A stretch of 64,000 nucleotides of DNA from Klebsiella pneumoniae (GTDB lineage: Bacteria; Pseudomonadota; Gammaproteobacteria; Pseudomonadales; UBA5518). The position numbers were made by a program, and so were the translations under genes. Below, in pieces: positions 34,640 to 42,895 of this stretch. How positions within the stretch are numbered: position 1 is the stretch's first letter; each line of letters opens with the position of its first letter. The notes below the pieces were generated by a model. The model saw only the letters and a list, made by a program, of their open reading frames with translations. It was not told the origin of the DNA and did no database searches. The DNA lies in assembly GCA_945862145.1 (NCBI GenBank), contig CAMAXE010000002.1, forward strand, positions 186,427 to 250,426, in the 5' to 3' direction.

Positions 34640-36631
34640 ATGGTCGGGGTAAACGGGATCTGGTGGTTGCGGGGCGCGCTCTCAGGCGTTGCGCTGGGAG
34701 CCTTGGCGAGCGGGGCCTTCGCCGGTGAAACCGTCGAGGACGCGGCACTCGAGCCTTTCGATTCCTGCACCAGCTTCACGGCCTACATGGCAGGACACGC
34801 AAAGGAAATGCTTGGCCCCTGGGGCCTCGCAGGCAGCCCGCGGATCATGTACCGCGGTGTGGGTATGCCGGTAGCCGTGGCGGATGCGGCCACGGGCTCC
34901 GGTGGAAGTGTTCCGGTCTTTTCCGGGACGAATGTGCAGGAATCGGGTGTCGACGAGCCGGATATCGCCAAGACCGACGGCCGCACCGTCTTTGCCATCG
35001 CCCAGGGCCGGTTGCAGGCCGTGGATGTGCGCGGGGAAAAGCCGCGACTGCTGGGGTCACTGCAGCTGAATGACTCCTGGGGCCAGCAGATGATCCTCCA
35101 CAAGGGGAGAGTCGTCGTGGTGTCGACCGGCTGGGGCGGTGGAGGGGCGGATATCGCGGTCGGGCCCGGTCGCATCGGCATGATGCCATGGTGGGGTGAG
35201 CCCAGAACGACGCTCACCGAGATCGACGTGAGCGACCCCGCTGCGATGCGTGTGCGCGAGGTGCTGGAACTCGAGGGTCAGTACCTTGGTGCCCGTCGTG
35301 TCGACGCGGCGATGCGGGTGGTAATCCGCAGCAATGTGAGCGGCCCCGAGCTCCAGTACCCTACCGGCATCTCGGGCTGGGAGCAGGCGCGCGCCGTCTG
35401 GTACAACCGCTGGGCCTTGGACAACTCCGCGAGCCGCGACTGGATGCCTACCTACACCCTGCGCAACCTCCGGAACGGTCGCGAGGTCGTACGGGCCGTG
35501 TCCCGCTGCAGGCAGACCCACGCGCCGACGCAATTCGCAGGCCTTGGCAATATCACCGTGCTTACCCTCGCGCTGGGCAGCGGACTCAAGCCGGTCGACT
35601 CCGATTCGATCCTCTCCGACGGCGACACCATCTACGCCTCGACCGACAGCCTCTACGTCGCCACGCGTCAGTGGCAGGACCCGCAGCAGGCCTCCGATCC
35701 GTCGAGCGTGCCTGCCTCCATGGTGAATACCGAAGTCCATCGTTTCGACACCAGCCAGGCGGGCGAGACACGCTACGTCTCGAGCGGTGCGGTTGACGGC
35801 TTTCTCCTCAGCCAGTGGTCGATGTCCGAGCACGAGGGCGACTTGCGGGTAGTCTCCACTGACGAACCGCCGTGGTGGGGTCAAGCGGGTGGCCAGAGCC
35901 AGACCCGGGTGACGGTGTTGCGCGAGCAGGCAGGAATACTCTCTGCGGTTGGCATGGTCGATGGCCTGGGTCTGGGAGAGCGCGTCTATGCCGTGCGGTT
36001 CATCGGGCCCCTGGGTTATGTGGTCACCTTCCGCCAGGTCGATCCGCTGTATGTGATCGACGCATCGGACCCTGCTGCGCCGCGTGTGCGGGGTGAACTC
36101 AAGATCCCGGGCTATTCGGCCTACCTGCACCCCGTTGGCGAGGGTTTGATCCTTGGCATCGGTCGCAGTGCGACCCCCGAAGGACGCGTGCTCGGTGTGC
36201 AGGCCTCGCTCTTCGACGTCCGCAACCCCGACCAGCCGCTGGCACTGCAGCAACTCGATCTGGGCTATGGCTGGACCGAGAGCGAGTTCGACCACCATGC
36301 GTTCCTGTATTGGCCCGCCACGCGCCAGGCACTCGTGCCCGTCGAGTCCTGGGACCAGGATCCGGACACCGGTAACTACGATTACAACTCCGCTGCGGTG
36401 GGACTCAAGGTCGGCACGAGTGATCTCCAGGAGAACGGACGCATTCGTCACGAGATCGCCGTCGAGGACGCAGAGCAAGCCGTCCGGCAGGAGTCGGTAC
36501 GCCGGACGCTGGTCGTCGGTGATGTGGTCTACACGTTGTCGGAGTCAGGGCTCAAGGCGAGTTCGCTGGAGACACTTGAACCCCGTGCGTGGGTGGCGTT
36601 CTCGACTCCGGCCGAAAAGGGACCTCCCTGA
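34640..36631 (+). CDS. Secreted beta-propeller domain protein (Beta_propel family)
   Basis: A 663-residue exported protein with signal peptide (about residues 1-28, ending GAFA). From about residue 95 it matches the family of secreted C-terminal beta-propellers distantly related to WD40, shown by GTNVQESGVDEPDIAKTDG, followed by repeated blade-like segments (LTEIDVSDPAAMRVREVLELEGQY; VIDASDPAAPRVRGELKIPGYSAYLHPV; DHHAFLYWP). Family members in other bacteria and archaea are mostly uncharacterised. The gene is flanked on both sides by element ends and gene fragments, so it may have been brought in or preserved within a rearranged island. Function unknown. Confidence 0.8.
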   Translation: MVGVNGIWWLRGALSGVALGALASGAFAGETVEDAALEPFDSCTSFTAYMAGHAKEMLGPWGLAGSPRIMYRGVGMPVAVADAATGSGGSVPVFSGTNVQESGVDEPDIAKTDGRTVFAIAQGRLQAVDVRGEKPRLLGSLQLNDSWGQQMILHKGRVVVVSTGWGGGGADIAVGPGRIGMMPWWGEPRTTLTEIDVSDPAAMRVREVLELEGQYLGARRVDAAMRVVIRSNVSGPELQYPTGISGWEQARAVWYNRWALDNSASRDWMPTYTLRNLRNGREVVRAVSRCRQTHAPTQFAGLGNITVLTLALGSGLKPVDSDSILSDGDTIYASTDSLYVATRQWQDPQQASDPSSVPASMVNTEVHRFDTSQAGETRYVSSGAVDGFLLSQWSMSEHEGDLRVVSTDEPPWWGQAGGQSQTRVTVLREQAGILSAVGMVDGLGLGERVYAVRFIGPLGYVVTFRQVDPLYVIDASDPAAPRVRGELKIPGYSAYLHPVGEGLILGIGRSATPEGRVLGVQASLFDVRNPDQPLALQQLDLGYGWTESEFDHHAFLYWPATRQALVPVESWDQDPDTGNYDYNSAAVGLKVGTSDLQENGRIRHEIAVEDAEQAVRQESVRRTLVVGDVVYTLSESGLKASSLETLEPRAWVAFSTPAEKGPP

Positions 36632-36639
36632 GAGCCTTG

Positions 36640-36903
36640 AGATCCCGCTGCCTGCGAGTGGCAGTCCGCCTGCTCCTGCAGCGCGGCACCCGAAGCACCG
36701 TCGAAGTTCACCATTACCACCCGCGCTTTACCCGCCTGCTCGCGATGGAAGGCGTTGAGCTGGGGGATCTCCTCGATGCAGGGCTTGCACCATTCGGCCC
36801 AGTAGTTGATGGTTAGCCATTCTCCGTCGGGCTGTGCGAGCGGGTCCTTGTTCGCACGTGCGCAGGCGGCAGCGAGCACTCCACACGCAAGAGCCAGAGC
36901 CTG
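36640..36903 (-). pseudogene. Truncated TlpA/thioredoxin-like lipoprotein fragment
   Basis: The minus strand reads ALALACGVLAAACARANKDPLAQPDGEWLTINYWAEWCKPC and on to VVMVNFDGASGAALQEQ. This is a lipoprotein signal (LAAAC), a thioredoxin beta-alpha segment and the active-site WCKPC. It lacks the start, which is replaced by the duplicated SnoaL-like start at 36903-36991. It also lacks the C-terminal half, whose reading frame runs out over the end of the beta-propeller gene. It is a relic of a redox lipoprotein. Confidence 0.65.
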
Positions 36904-36991
36904 CGAGGTCCTTGGTGTCAAGGCAGCGGAAGTACCGCGCCTTGGTGGTCTTGATGCCTTCGATGGCCAGCAGGCGTTCGGTATCATTCAT
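36903..36991. repeat. 89-bp direct repeat, copy B (orphan gene start)
   Basis: This is a 4-mismatch copy of 33252-33340, ending exactly at the ATG of the SnoaL-like reading frame on the minus strand (MNDTERLLAIEGIKTTKARY...). After codon 30 the frame departs from SnoaL sequence and enters the thioredoxin fragment, giving a chimera that is unlikely to be functional. Confidence 0.9.
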
Positions 36992-37024
36992 GGGGGGCGG
37001 CGTCACGGGGTCAGGACGGCGTCA

Positions 37025-37049
37025 CGGGGTCAGGTCTTCCATTTTTCAT
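37025..37049. repeat. Solo copy of the MITE-like terminal repeat
   Basis: This 25-bp segment is identical to 34391-34415. As at the first site, its outer part (CGGCGTCACGGGGTCAGG) occurs twice in tandem just upstream (36999-37016 and 37017-37034 approximately). No inverted partner was found nearby. The 190 bp between here and the serine hydrolase stop at 37242 holds nothing I recognise. Confidence 0.75.
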
Positions 37050-37241
37050 CGCCTGCCTCGCAACAACTCTGTGGGGCGTTGCTGCAGGAGAGCGCTCGGC
37101 ACGCGCCATGGATTGCTGTCTCGGGCATGGCCAGTTCCTGCGTGGTGTGGCCGAGAAATAGTGCGAACACGAGACAGGGTCAGTCCGACATGGATCCTCA
37201 GTGGCAACGATCTCGCTCCACGGCGCTGAGGCGTGCAGCGG

Positions 37242-38405
37242 TCAGCGTGGACTCGTTTCGAAGGCGGTGGCGGCCAGCGTAAGCATCGCGCCCTTGAGCG
37301 CTGCATACTCGGTGCTTTTTTGGCCTGCGAGGGAGGCGAGCAGCACCACCTGCGTCTGCGTTACCGGATCAACAGCAGAAAAGCTGATGTAGCCGTGAAT
37401 GAAGCCGCCGTGACCCCAGACGCGTCTGCCCGCGATACTGAAGCCGCCGAGGCCATTTCCGTACTCGACCAGCGAGTCCTGCAATCCGGTAGGTACTGCA
37501 GCCGCAGTAAAGTCGGCCAGCGAGAGGCTAATGGGGCTACGCCCGGCAACCAGCGAGGACATCCACTTGAGCATGTCCGCTCCGTTCGACACCATGTCGC
37601 CTGCCGCGGCAGCCCACGTCAGGTCCGCAGGTCGCGTCATATCAATGGCACGTTCTGATTTTTCGGACCAGACATAGCCGCTGGCAACACTGACGCCCGA
37701 CCAGTCCTCTTCGGAACCGATGAAGGTCCCGTGCATGCCCAGAGGGACGAGCACCCGGCGCCGCAGAAACACGGAACGCGATTGGCCGCTGGCGACTTCG
37801 ATGATTCGACCGAGCATGTCGAAACCGGTGTTGTTGTACTTCCACTGTGCACCCGGTGCGAACTGCCGACCGTAAATGCGGCTGAGCAGCAGCAGATCAT
37901 CGAAGCCGTAGTGGCCGCGAGGCCGTTCGCTGACGGAGTCGAACAGATCGATGCCGTCACCGATGCCGCTGGTGTGGGTCAGGAGGTGGCGGATCGCCAC
38001 ACCTTCGGTGTCGCTGGCCTCCGGAATGAATCGCGCAACGGGATCATCCAGCGTGAGACGTCCGTCCTTTGCGAGCAGCAGGATTGCTGCCGCCGTAAAC
38101 ATCTTGCTCTGGCTCCCCACCTGAAAGGTGCGGGACGCCTCCATGGCCGCTTTCTGGCCTGCGTTGCTATAGCCAGAGGTGAGGGTGATGGCACGCTGGT
38201 CCGGCGTGCCAACGGCGAGTACGGCACCGAGCACGCCGTATCGAGAGAGGTCATCCAAGCCGCTTTGCAAGCGACTGCACACCGGCGCACTCTGCAGACA
38301 CGCAGTGGCGGCGCTGGCTCTGCCCGGAAGTGAGGTAAGCAGCACGCCAAACACCAATGCGAGCGATACGTATTTTCCTGAGAAATACCTGCGCAGATGT
38401 GTCAC
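37242..38405 (-). CDS. Exported class-C beta-lactamase-family serine hydrolase (SH1)
   Basis: A 387-residue penicillin-binding-fold serine hydrolase with signal peptide (SLALVFGVLLTSLPGRASA), nucleophile Ser98 in SxxK (SQSK, residues 98-101), YNN (the YxN motif) and HGG (WGHGGFIHGY). The family includes D-aminopeptidases, esterases and MlrB-type peptidases. I place the start at GTG 38405, whose GTGA overlaps the TetR stop; the frame extends further upstream but lacks a signal sequence there. It is the last gene of the four-gene minus-strand arm. Substrate unknown; a D-residue-containing peptide or amide is the best contextual guess. Confidence 0.8.
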   Translation of the reverse strand: MTHLRRYFSGKYVSLALVFGVLLTSLPGRASAATACLQSAPVCSRLQSGLDDLSRYGVLGAVLAVGTPDQRAITLTSGYSNAGQKAAMEASRTFQVGSQSKMFTAAAILLLAKDGRLTLDDPVARFIPEASDTEGVAIRHLLTHTSGIGDGIDLFDSVSERPRGHYGFDDLLLLSRIYGRQFAPGAQWKYNNTGFDMLGRIIEVASGQSRSVFLRRRVLVPLGMHGTFIGSEEDWSGVSVASGYVWSEKSERAIDMTRPADLTWAAAAGDMVSNGADMLKWMSSLVAGRSPISLSLADFTAAAVPTGLQDSLVEYGNGLGGFSIAGRRVWGHGGFIHGYISFSAVDPVTQTQVVLLASLAGQKSTEYAALKGAMLTLAATAFETSPR

Positions 38406-39124
38406 TGCGGCTCCCGCTTGCGCGCCAGCTTCAGCAGCGGGGTGGATGAAGTCAGCAGATGCGCCGGCGGATTCTCCGCGCACAGTGCGCGATACCACAG
38501 CAGCGATACCACCTCGGCCATGTGTTCCGGCGAACCTGCGACTCGCTCGAGGTGCGCGTGGCGGTGTACAGCGCATACCGCATACAACAGCTGGTCGAGC
38601 ATGTTGCCGAGCAAATAAATCGTGAAGAACATCAGGTCTTCGGGGATCTCCTCGGTCTCCCAGGCAGACCGGATAGTGTTCAGCAGGTGCGCGGCGAGGA
38701 AGCGCGTGTAACGTTGCCAGATGCCGGCGACTTCCGGAATCGTATCGGCGAGCTGCATCAGGGCGCGCTGCAGACCGGTGTTCTCACGAAAAAAGTTGCT
38801 GCACCAGGCAACGAGGGAGCGAATGTTCTCCAGCACGTGCAGCGACTCATCCATGGCAGGTGCCATGCGGGTCTGCAGTTCCACGAACTCATCGAGAATG
38901 GCGAGCGTGATCGCCGTCTTGGAGTCGAAGTGCAGGTAGAACGTCCCCTTGGCGAGTCCGCTTTTCTCGCAGATCTCTTCGATGGTCATCGCGTGATAAC
39001 CGGGCTGCTCAAGCAGCGCGATCGCGGCGACTTTCAGTCTCAGCGCGGTGCGGTCCGGCTTGCGCGTGCTCTTCGCGTCGGCGCGGCCCTGCAGGTAGTC
39101 ATGAAAGTTGACGACGAGTAGCAC
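38402..39124 (-). CDS. TetR family repressor, probable regulator of the peptide-catabolic locus
   Basis: A 240-residue TetR regulator with HTH ...HAMTIEEICEKSGLAKGTFYLHF... (about residues 45-68) and a helical effector domain. The start is GTG 39124, supported by GAGG 8 bases upstream; the ATG at 39126 is out of frame. It lies 11 bp after SH2 and overlaps SH1 by 4 bp, so it is inside the operon it probably controls. Two matching TGAC(T/C)-N4-(A/G)GTCA palindromes in the divergent promoter region at 42.7-42.9 kb are candidate binding sites. Confidence 0.85.
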   Translation of the reverse strand: MLLVVNFHDYLQGRADAKSTRKPDRTALRLKVAAIALLEQPGYHAMTIEEICEKSGLAKGTFYLHFDSKTAITLAILDEFVELQTRMAPAMDESLHVLENIRSLVAWCSNFFRENTGLQRALMQLADTIPEVAGIWQRYTRFLAAHLLNTIRSAWETEEIPEDLMFFTIYLLGNMLDQLLYAVCAVHRHAHLERVAGSPEHMAEVVSLLWYRALCAENPPAHLLTSSTPLLKLARKREPQ

Positions 39125-39135
39125 ATTTACCTCGA

Positions 39136-40677
39136 TTAACGTTTGGCTGTGTTGAACACTGCATCTTCCGACAACGCCCGGCTGCTGATCACGATCCGGG
39201 CCGGACGCCCGTCGGCGCCAAGCTGGAAAGTGAGCAGCGACACCGGGGGTTCATTCATCTCGGCGGTGGGCCACTCGATCTGGAAGCTGTCGTACTGCCA
39301 GTGCGTCAGCGGCGCAAACGGCAGACTTTCAAGGCGCCATTCGAGATTCTTCGCGGCACCCACGCGTACTACGACTTCTCCTAACAACGCATTTTCGAAC
39401 CGACCGACATAGCCGGGCAACGGCAGGGCAGGCCGGGTCCCTGTGACTCGTGCGGTGCGCTGGTCTGCAGCCGCCTTTTCATGGCGTGCCTGGATCAGCT
39501 CGTTCCAGCGCGAATAATGCGGCTGCCAATCGGTATCGTTGGCACCAAGGTAGCGATCGAAGAGCCAGTTACGGATCACCGCGCGGGCCATGTCCCCCTC
39601 GAGGTTCGTGAGCACAGCCACACCCAGCCGTTCTTCGGGCAGCAAGGCGATGAACGCTGCCATGCCATCAATGGATCCGGTATGACTGAGTGTCTTGTGA
39701 CCGCGGTAGTCACTCACGAACCAGCCCATTGCATAGCCGATGAAGTTTGCGCGCGGAAACAGCAGATCGTCCGCGGGGCCGGTGGGGCCAATCAGCATCT
39801 GCGGTGTCATCGTTTGCGCCAGGGTGTCATGTCCGACGAGCCGCCGGCCGTCGACTTGTCCGTCATTGAGCAGGAATCGTATCCAGCGCGCCATATCATT
39901 TGCCGAGGAATAGATCGAGCCCGAGGCTGCGATGTTCTGATAGGCGTGATGAGGCACCCGCACCAAGCGCGTTCCACTGCGAATGTACGGCGTGGCGACG
40001 TTCGCGGTTGCGGGAAGTGTCAGCAGGTTGGTTGAGCTCCGGGCCATGCCCAGAGGTGCGAATATCTCGGTGGTGACGAATCGGTCCCAGTCGACGCCTG
40101 AGCGCCGCGCCAGCAGCTCGCCGGCGACCATATACATCAGGTTGCTGTAACCAAACTGCTCGCGCAGCGAACTCGCCTGAGGCAGCGCGCCGAGTCGGCC
40201 GATGAGGCTCGAGACACTCGCATCCTTATGCCCATACCACAGCAGATCCGAGCCAGCGGTGCCGGTCCGATGTGCAAGCGCATCGCGTAATGTCATATGA
40301 ACGCTCACGTAGGGGTCCGCAACGCGGAAGCCCGGTAGCACCGTCGCAAGCGTGTCGTCGAATCCGAGCTTGCCGCGATCGACCAGCACGGCGATTCCGG
40401 TAGCGGTGAATGCCTTGGTCAGCGATGCGATGCCGAACAAGGTATCGGCATCGACAGGGTCTCTTTTTCCCGCCGTGCGGGCACCGTAACCCTTGGCGAC
40501 CACCACTTTGTCGTCTTTGACGACCACCAGCGCAAGGCCGGGTACGCCACCTTCGGCGAGCAGTGCCCCGACGAGGTCATCCACGCCTGCGGCAGGATTT
40601 CCGGCCCACGCAACGAGCTGGGTGCACAGCAACTTAGCGCAGATGAGCCAGCAAAGCGGCCATTTCGCATGGATCAT
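39136..40677 (-). CDS. Exported class-C beta-lactamase-family serine hydrolase (SH2, MlrB-like size)
   Basis: A 513-residue serine hydrolase with hydrophobic N-terminus (WPLCWLICAKLLCTQLVAWAG), SxxK at Ser85-Lys88 (SLTK), YSN and HTG (LSHTGS), then a C-terminal domain of about 130 residues. Length and layout are like the two-domain D-peptidase/esterase group to which MlrB of microcystin degradation belongs; this is a family-level likeness, not orthology. The start at 40677 makes a 4-bp ATGA overlap with the upstream SH3 gene; the longer frame upstream is a shadow. Translationally coupled with SH3. Confidence 0.8.
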   Translation of the reverse strand: MIHAKWPLCWLICAKLLCTQLVAWAGNPAAGVDDLVGALLAEGGVPGLALVVVKDDKVVVAKGYGARTAGKRDPVDADTLFGIASLTKAFTATGIAVLVDRGKLGFDDTLATVLPGFRVADPYVSVHMTLRDALAHRTGTAGSDLLWYGHKDASVSSLIGRLGALPQASSLREQFGYSNLMYMVAGELLARRSGVDWDRFVTTEIFAPLGMARSSTNLLTLPATANVATPYIRSGTRLVRVPHHAYQNIAASGSIYSSANDMARWIRFLLNDGQVDGRRLVGHDTLAQTMTPQMLIGPTGPADDLLFPRANFIGYAMGWFVSDYRGHKTLSHTGSIDGMAAFIALLPEERLGVAVLTNLEGDMARAVIRNWLFDRYLGANDTDWQPHYSRWNELIQARHEKAAADQRTARVTGTRPALPLPGYVGRFENALLGEVVVRVGAAKNLEWRLESLPFAPLTHWQYDSFQIEWPTAEMNEPPVSLLTFQLGADGRPARIVISSRALSEDAVFNTAKR

Positions 40678-42662
40678 GGCAGGTGCAACCCGAGCAGATT
40701 TGCGAAGCCGAACACCCAGACCAGCCCGGCAGCCCACGCCGACAGCAGCGTGAAATGCACGCGCCTTGCAACCGCACGCAGCCCCTCTCCCCAGTAACGA
40801 TAGCGCCACGCAAGAACCGTGACCGCCACCATGGCCAGTGCCCCCACTGCAATGGAGTTCGCGAGCAGTATGACGCCCAGCAGGCGTGCGCTCTGACCCA
40901 GCAGCAGCGCGGTGGCCAGCCCATCACCATCCGGATAGCCGGCGAGTATCACGAGGGCCATGGCGACCAGAGCACCCGAGATCGACAGTGGCAGCCATTT
41001 GCCAACGCGCCCGAACCGTTGTTCCCGGGCCGGCCAGAATGCCGCCAGAACGCTCGTGAAACCGCACAAACTACAGGTCAGCAGCACGCGCAACGCGAAC
41101 TGCGGGTTGTTATAGGGCGTGGCGCGCACAAAGGGGTCGATGCCGAAAGTGGGCGAGGCGTATGCAGGCTTGCCGGAAGCATCCACTGCGAACGCCCACA
41201 GGCCGCTATTCCAGAAATTGTCGCTGATGCCCGGCTCAGCGCGCGCGTTCCAGAAGACTCCGGGAGATACTTCACCGTAGCCGCCGCTACCGTTGATGCG
41301 CAGCGCGTTCTGGCCATCGCGTTGCACCGTCAGCGTCGCAGACTCCCCGCCCAGCAGCTCGATGAATTTCTCCGCGCTCTCATAGTTTCGATATTCATGC
41401 CAGTACGTCCCCACGAATTCTTCAAGATCGCTTCCGATCGTAGCACCTTCCGCTGGGGTGGTCGGCCAGATCCGCGGCCCCCAGAAGCGCTCGAGGAAAG
41501 CACTGGCGACGCCGATGTTCGTCATCGGCGCGAGTACCGGTTGCGCGCTGTTTTCCTGCGTACGCTGTGACCCGACCACGCTCTCCAGGAAGCCTGGCTG
41601 CGGATACTCGCACATGCAAGAGATGAAGAAGCCGACATTGCTTTGGGGGGACATCAGCATGATGGAGTGAAAGCCGGGCCAATCGCCGCCATGCCCGAAG
41701 AACGGGGCGCCATTCCAGTCGAGGGTCGCGAACATCATGCCAAAGCCCGTGCTCGCCGGATGGTTCCCGGCAGTTCTCCGATGCAGCTCCTGGAATTGCT
41801 CGGGCGCCAGCACAGCCGCAGATTCTCCGCGGCCCTCCTGAAGGTTCGCGATCATGTAGCGCGCCATGTCGGTCGCCGTCGACTCAATCGCCCCAACAGG
41901 TGCGAAGAAGGGGTGCACGCCGAGAAAACGCTGCGGCTGCGCCGCGCCGCTCGGTAGGAACCGAGAGGGCACGCCGAGGCCGGAGCTGGGCTTGGGGGTC
42001 ATGTTGAGCACGGAATTCCGCATCCTCAACGGAGCAAAAAGGTTGTCGCGAAAGTATTGCTCGATACTCTGCCCGGTCAGGTCCTCGACGACGATTCCGA
42101 GCAAGGCTGTGCCGTAGTTCGAGTACACCGAGCGGCCGCCTGGCTCGCGGACGATCGGCGGACGTAGCGCTGCGACCTGTGCCCCGCTGAGCGGCAATAA
42201 AACGGTCTCCTCTGTGGCCAGATTTGACAGTTCCGAGCTGAAACCGCCGGTGTGGGTCAGCAACTGCCGCAGCGTAATGTCCCGGCCTGCGACTTGCGGC
42301 AGCTTGCCGCGCTGCAGGTAAGTGTTCACCGGATCATCGAGTGAGCGAATCACTCCGCGCCCCAGCAATTGGGCTACCGCCATCGCAGTGAAGGTCTTGG
42401 TGATCGATCCAATGCGAAAGCGGGTGTTGGCTGGGTCTACCGGCAAGCGGCGGGAGAAGTCTGCATAGCCGTAACCTCGTGTAAACAGCACCGCATCATC
42501 CTGCACTACCGCTATCACCAGGCCGGAGAAGCGCCGCTCGGCAAAGGCGCGCTCGAACGTGGCGTCGGCCCACGCTTCGACGGCGGACGCATCCAGTTTG
42601 GGTGCTGCGTGCGCCAGCACCGGGGCGGCCAGCAGCAAGGCCAGCATCACACGCTTGAACAT
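40674..42662 (-). CDS. Class-C serine hydrolase with C-terminal membrane domain (SH3)
   Basis: A 662-residue hydrolase with signal peptide ending APVLAHA, SxxK at Ser86-Lys89 (SITK), YSN (VYSNYGTALLG) and HGG (GHGGDWPGFHS). After about residue 505 it has four hydrophobic segments that should anchor it in the inner membrane with the catalytic domain in the periplasm. The start at 42662 has GGAGGA upstream. It is the first gene of the minus-strand arm, divergent from the TonB receptor. The membrane anchor suggests that it acts on imported peptide at the membrane surface next to the POT transporter (inference). Confidence 0.8.
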   Translation of the reverse strand: MFKRVMLALLLAAPVLAHAAPKLDASAVEAWADATFERAFAERRFSGLVIAVVQDDAVLFTRGYGYADFSRRLPVDPANTRFRIGSITKTFTAMAVAQLLGRGVIRSLDDPVNTYLQRGKLPQVAGRDITLRQLLTHTGGFSSELSNLATEETVLLPLSGAQVAALRPPIVREPGGRSVYSNYGTALLGIVVEDLTGQSIEQYFRDNLFAPLRMRNSVLNMTPKPSSGLGVPSRFLPSGAAQPQRFLGVHPFFAPVGAIESTATDMARYMIANLQEGRGESAAVLAPEQFQELHRRTAGNHPASTGFGMMFATLDWNGAPFFGHGGDWPGFHSIMLMSPQSNVGFFISCMCEYPQPGFLESVVGSQRTQENSAQPVLAPMTNIGVASAFLERFWGPRIWPTTPAEGATIGSDLEEFVGTYWHEYRNYESAEKFIELLGGESATLTVQRDGQNALRINGSGGYGEVSPGVFWNARAEPGISDNFWNSGLWAFAVDASGKPAYASPTFGIDPFVRATPYNNPQFALRVLLTCSLCGFTSVLAAFWPAREQRFGRVGKWLPLSISGALVAMALVILAGYPDGDGLATALLLGQSARLLGVILLANSIAVGALAMVAVTVLAWRYRYWGEGLRAVARRVHFTLLSAWAAGLVWVFGFANLLGLHLP

Positions 42663-42718
42663 GGCTCGATCCTCCGCCCACAGATCGTGTGATAAACCTA
42701 TAGGATTTTCCCCTAAAA

Positions 42719-42732
42719 TGACTCACCAGTCA
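42719..42732. promoter_or_regulatory. Candidate TetR operator 1
   Basis: TGACT-CACC-AGTCA is a perfect 5-bp inverted repeat with a 4-bp centre, located 57 bp upstream of the SH3 start. It has the same architecture and flanks (ATGAC...GTCAC) as the site at 42846. Confidence 0.5.
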
Positions 42733-42827
42733 CTATAAAACGGCTGAGCCTCAACGAGGTGTCGCGTGTTAACGCTCAAAACATGATTTATCTGAGGATA
42801 AAATCCGGGCAGATATCGGGGTCATGC

Positions 42828-42857
42828 TTGACACTCTTAAAGTAATGACCGTATGGT
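42828..42857 (+). promoter_or_regulatory. Promoter of the TonB receptor/peptide-catabolic operon
   Basis: A consensus TTGACA (42828-42833) is followed after 18 bp by TATGGT (42852-42857). The start codon lies about 38 bp downstream with AAGGCGAGG before it. The -10 box falls inside the palindrome at 42846-42859, a typical repressor arrangement. Confidence 0.55.
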
Positions 42858-42859
42858 CA
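42846..42859. promoter_or_regulatory. Candidate TetR operator 2 overlapping the -10 box
   Basis: TGACC-GTAT-GGTCA is an inverted repeat with 5-bp arms and a 4-bp centre, matching operator 1 in spacing and outer bases. Binding here would block the receptor promoter. Confidence 0.55.
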
Positions 42860-42895
42860 CAAAATAATACGGTCCTTACCAAGGCGAGGTGTGCG

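Noticed and set aside
39136..42662. Antibiotic resistance by class C beta-lactamases
   Set aside because: The SxxK/YxN motifs are shared with peptidases and esterases. The lengths, the extra domains and the catabolic operon argue against AmpC-type resistance genes.
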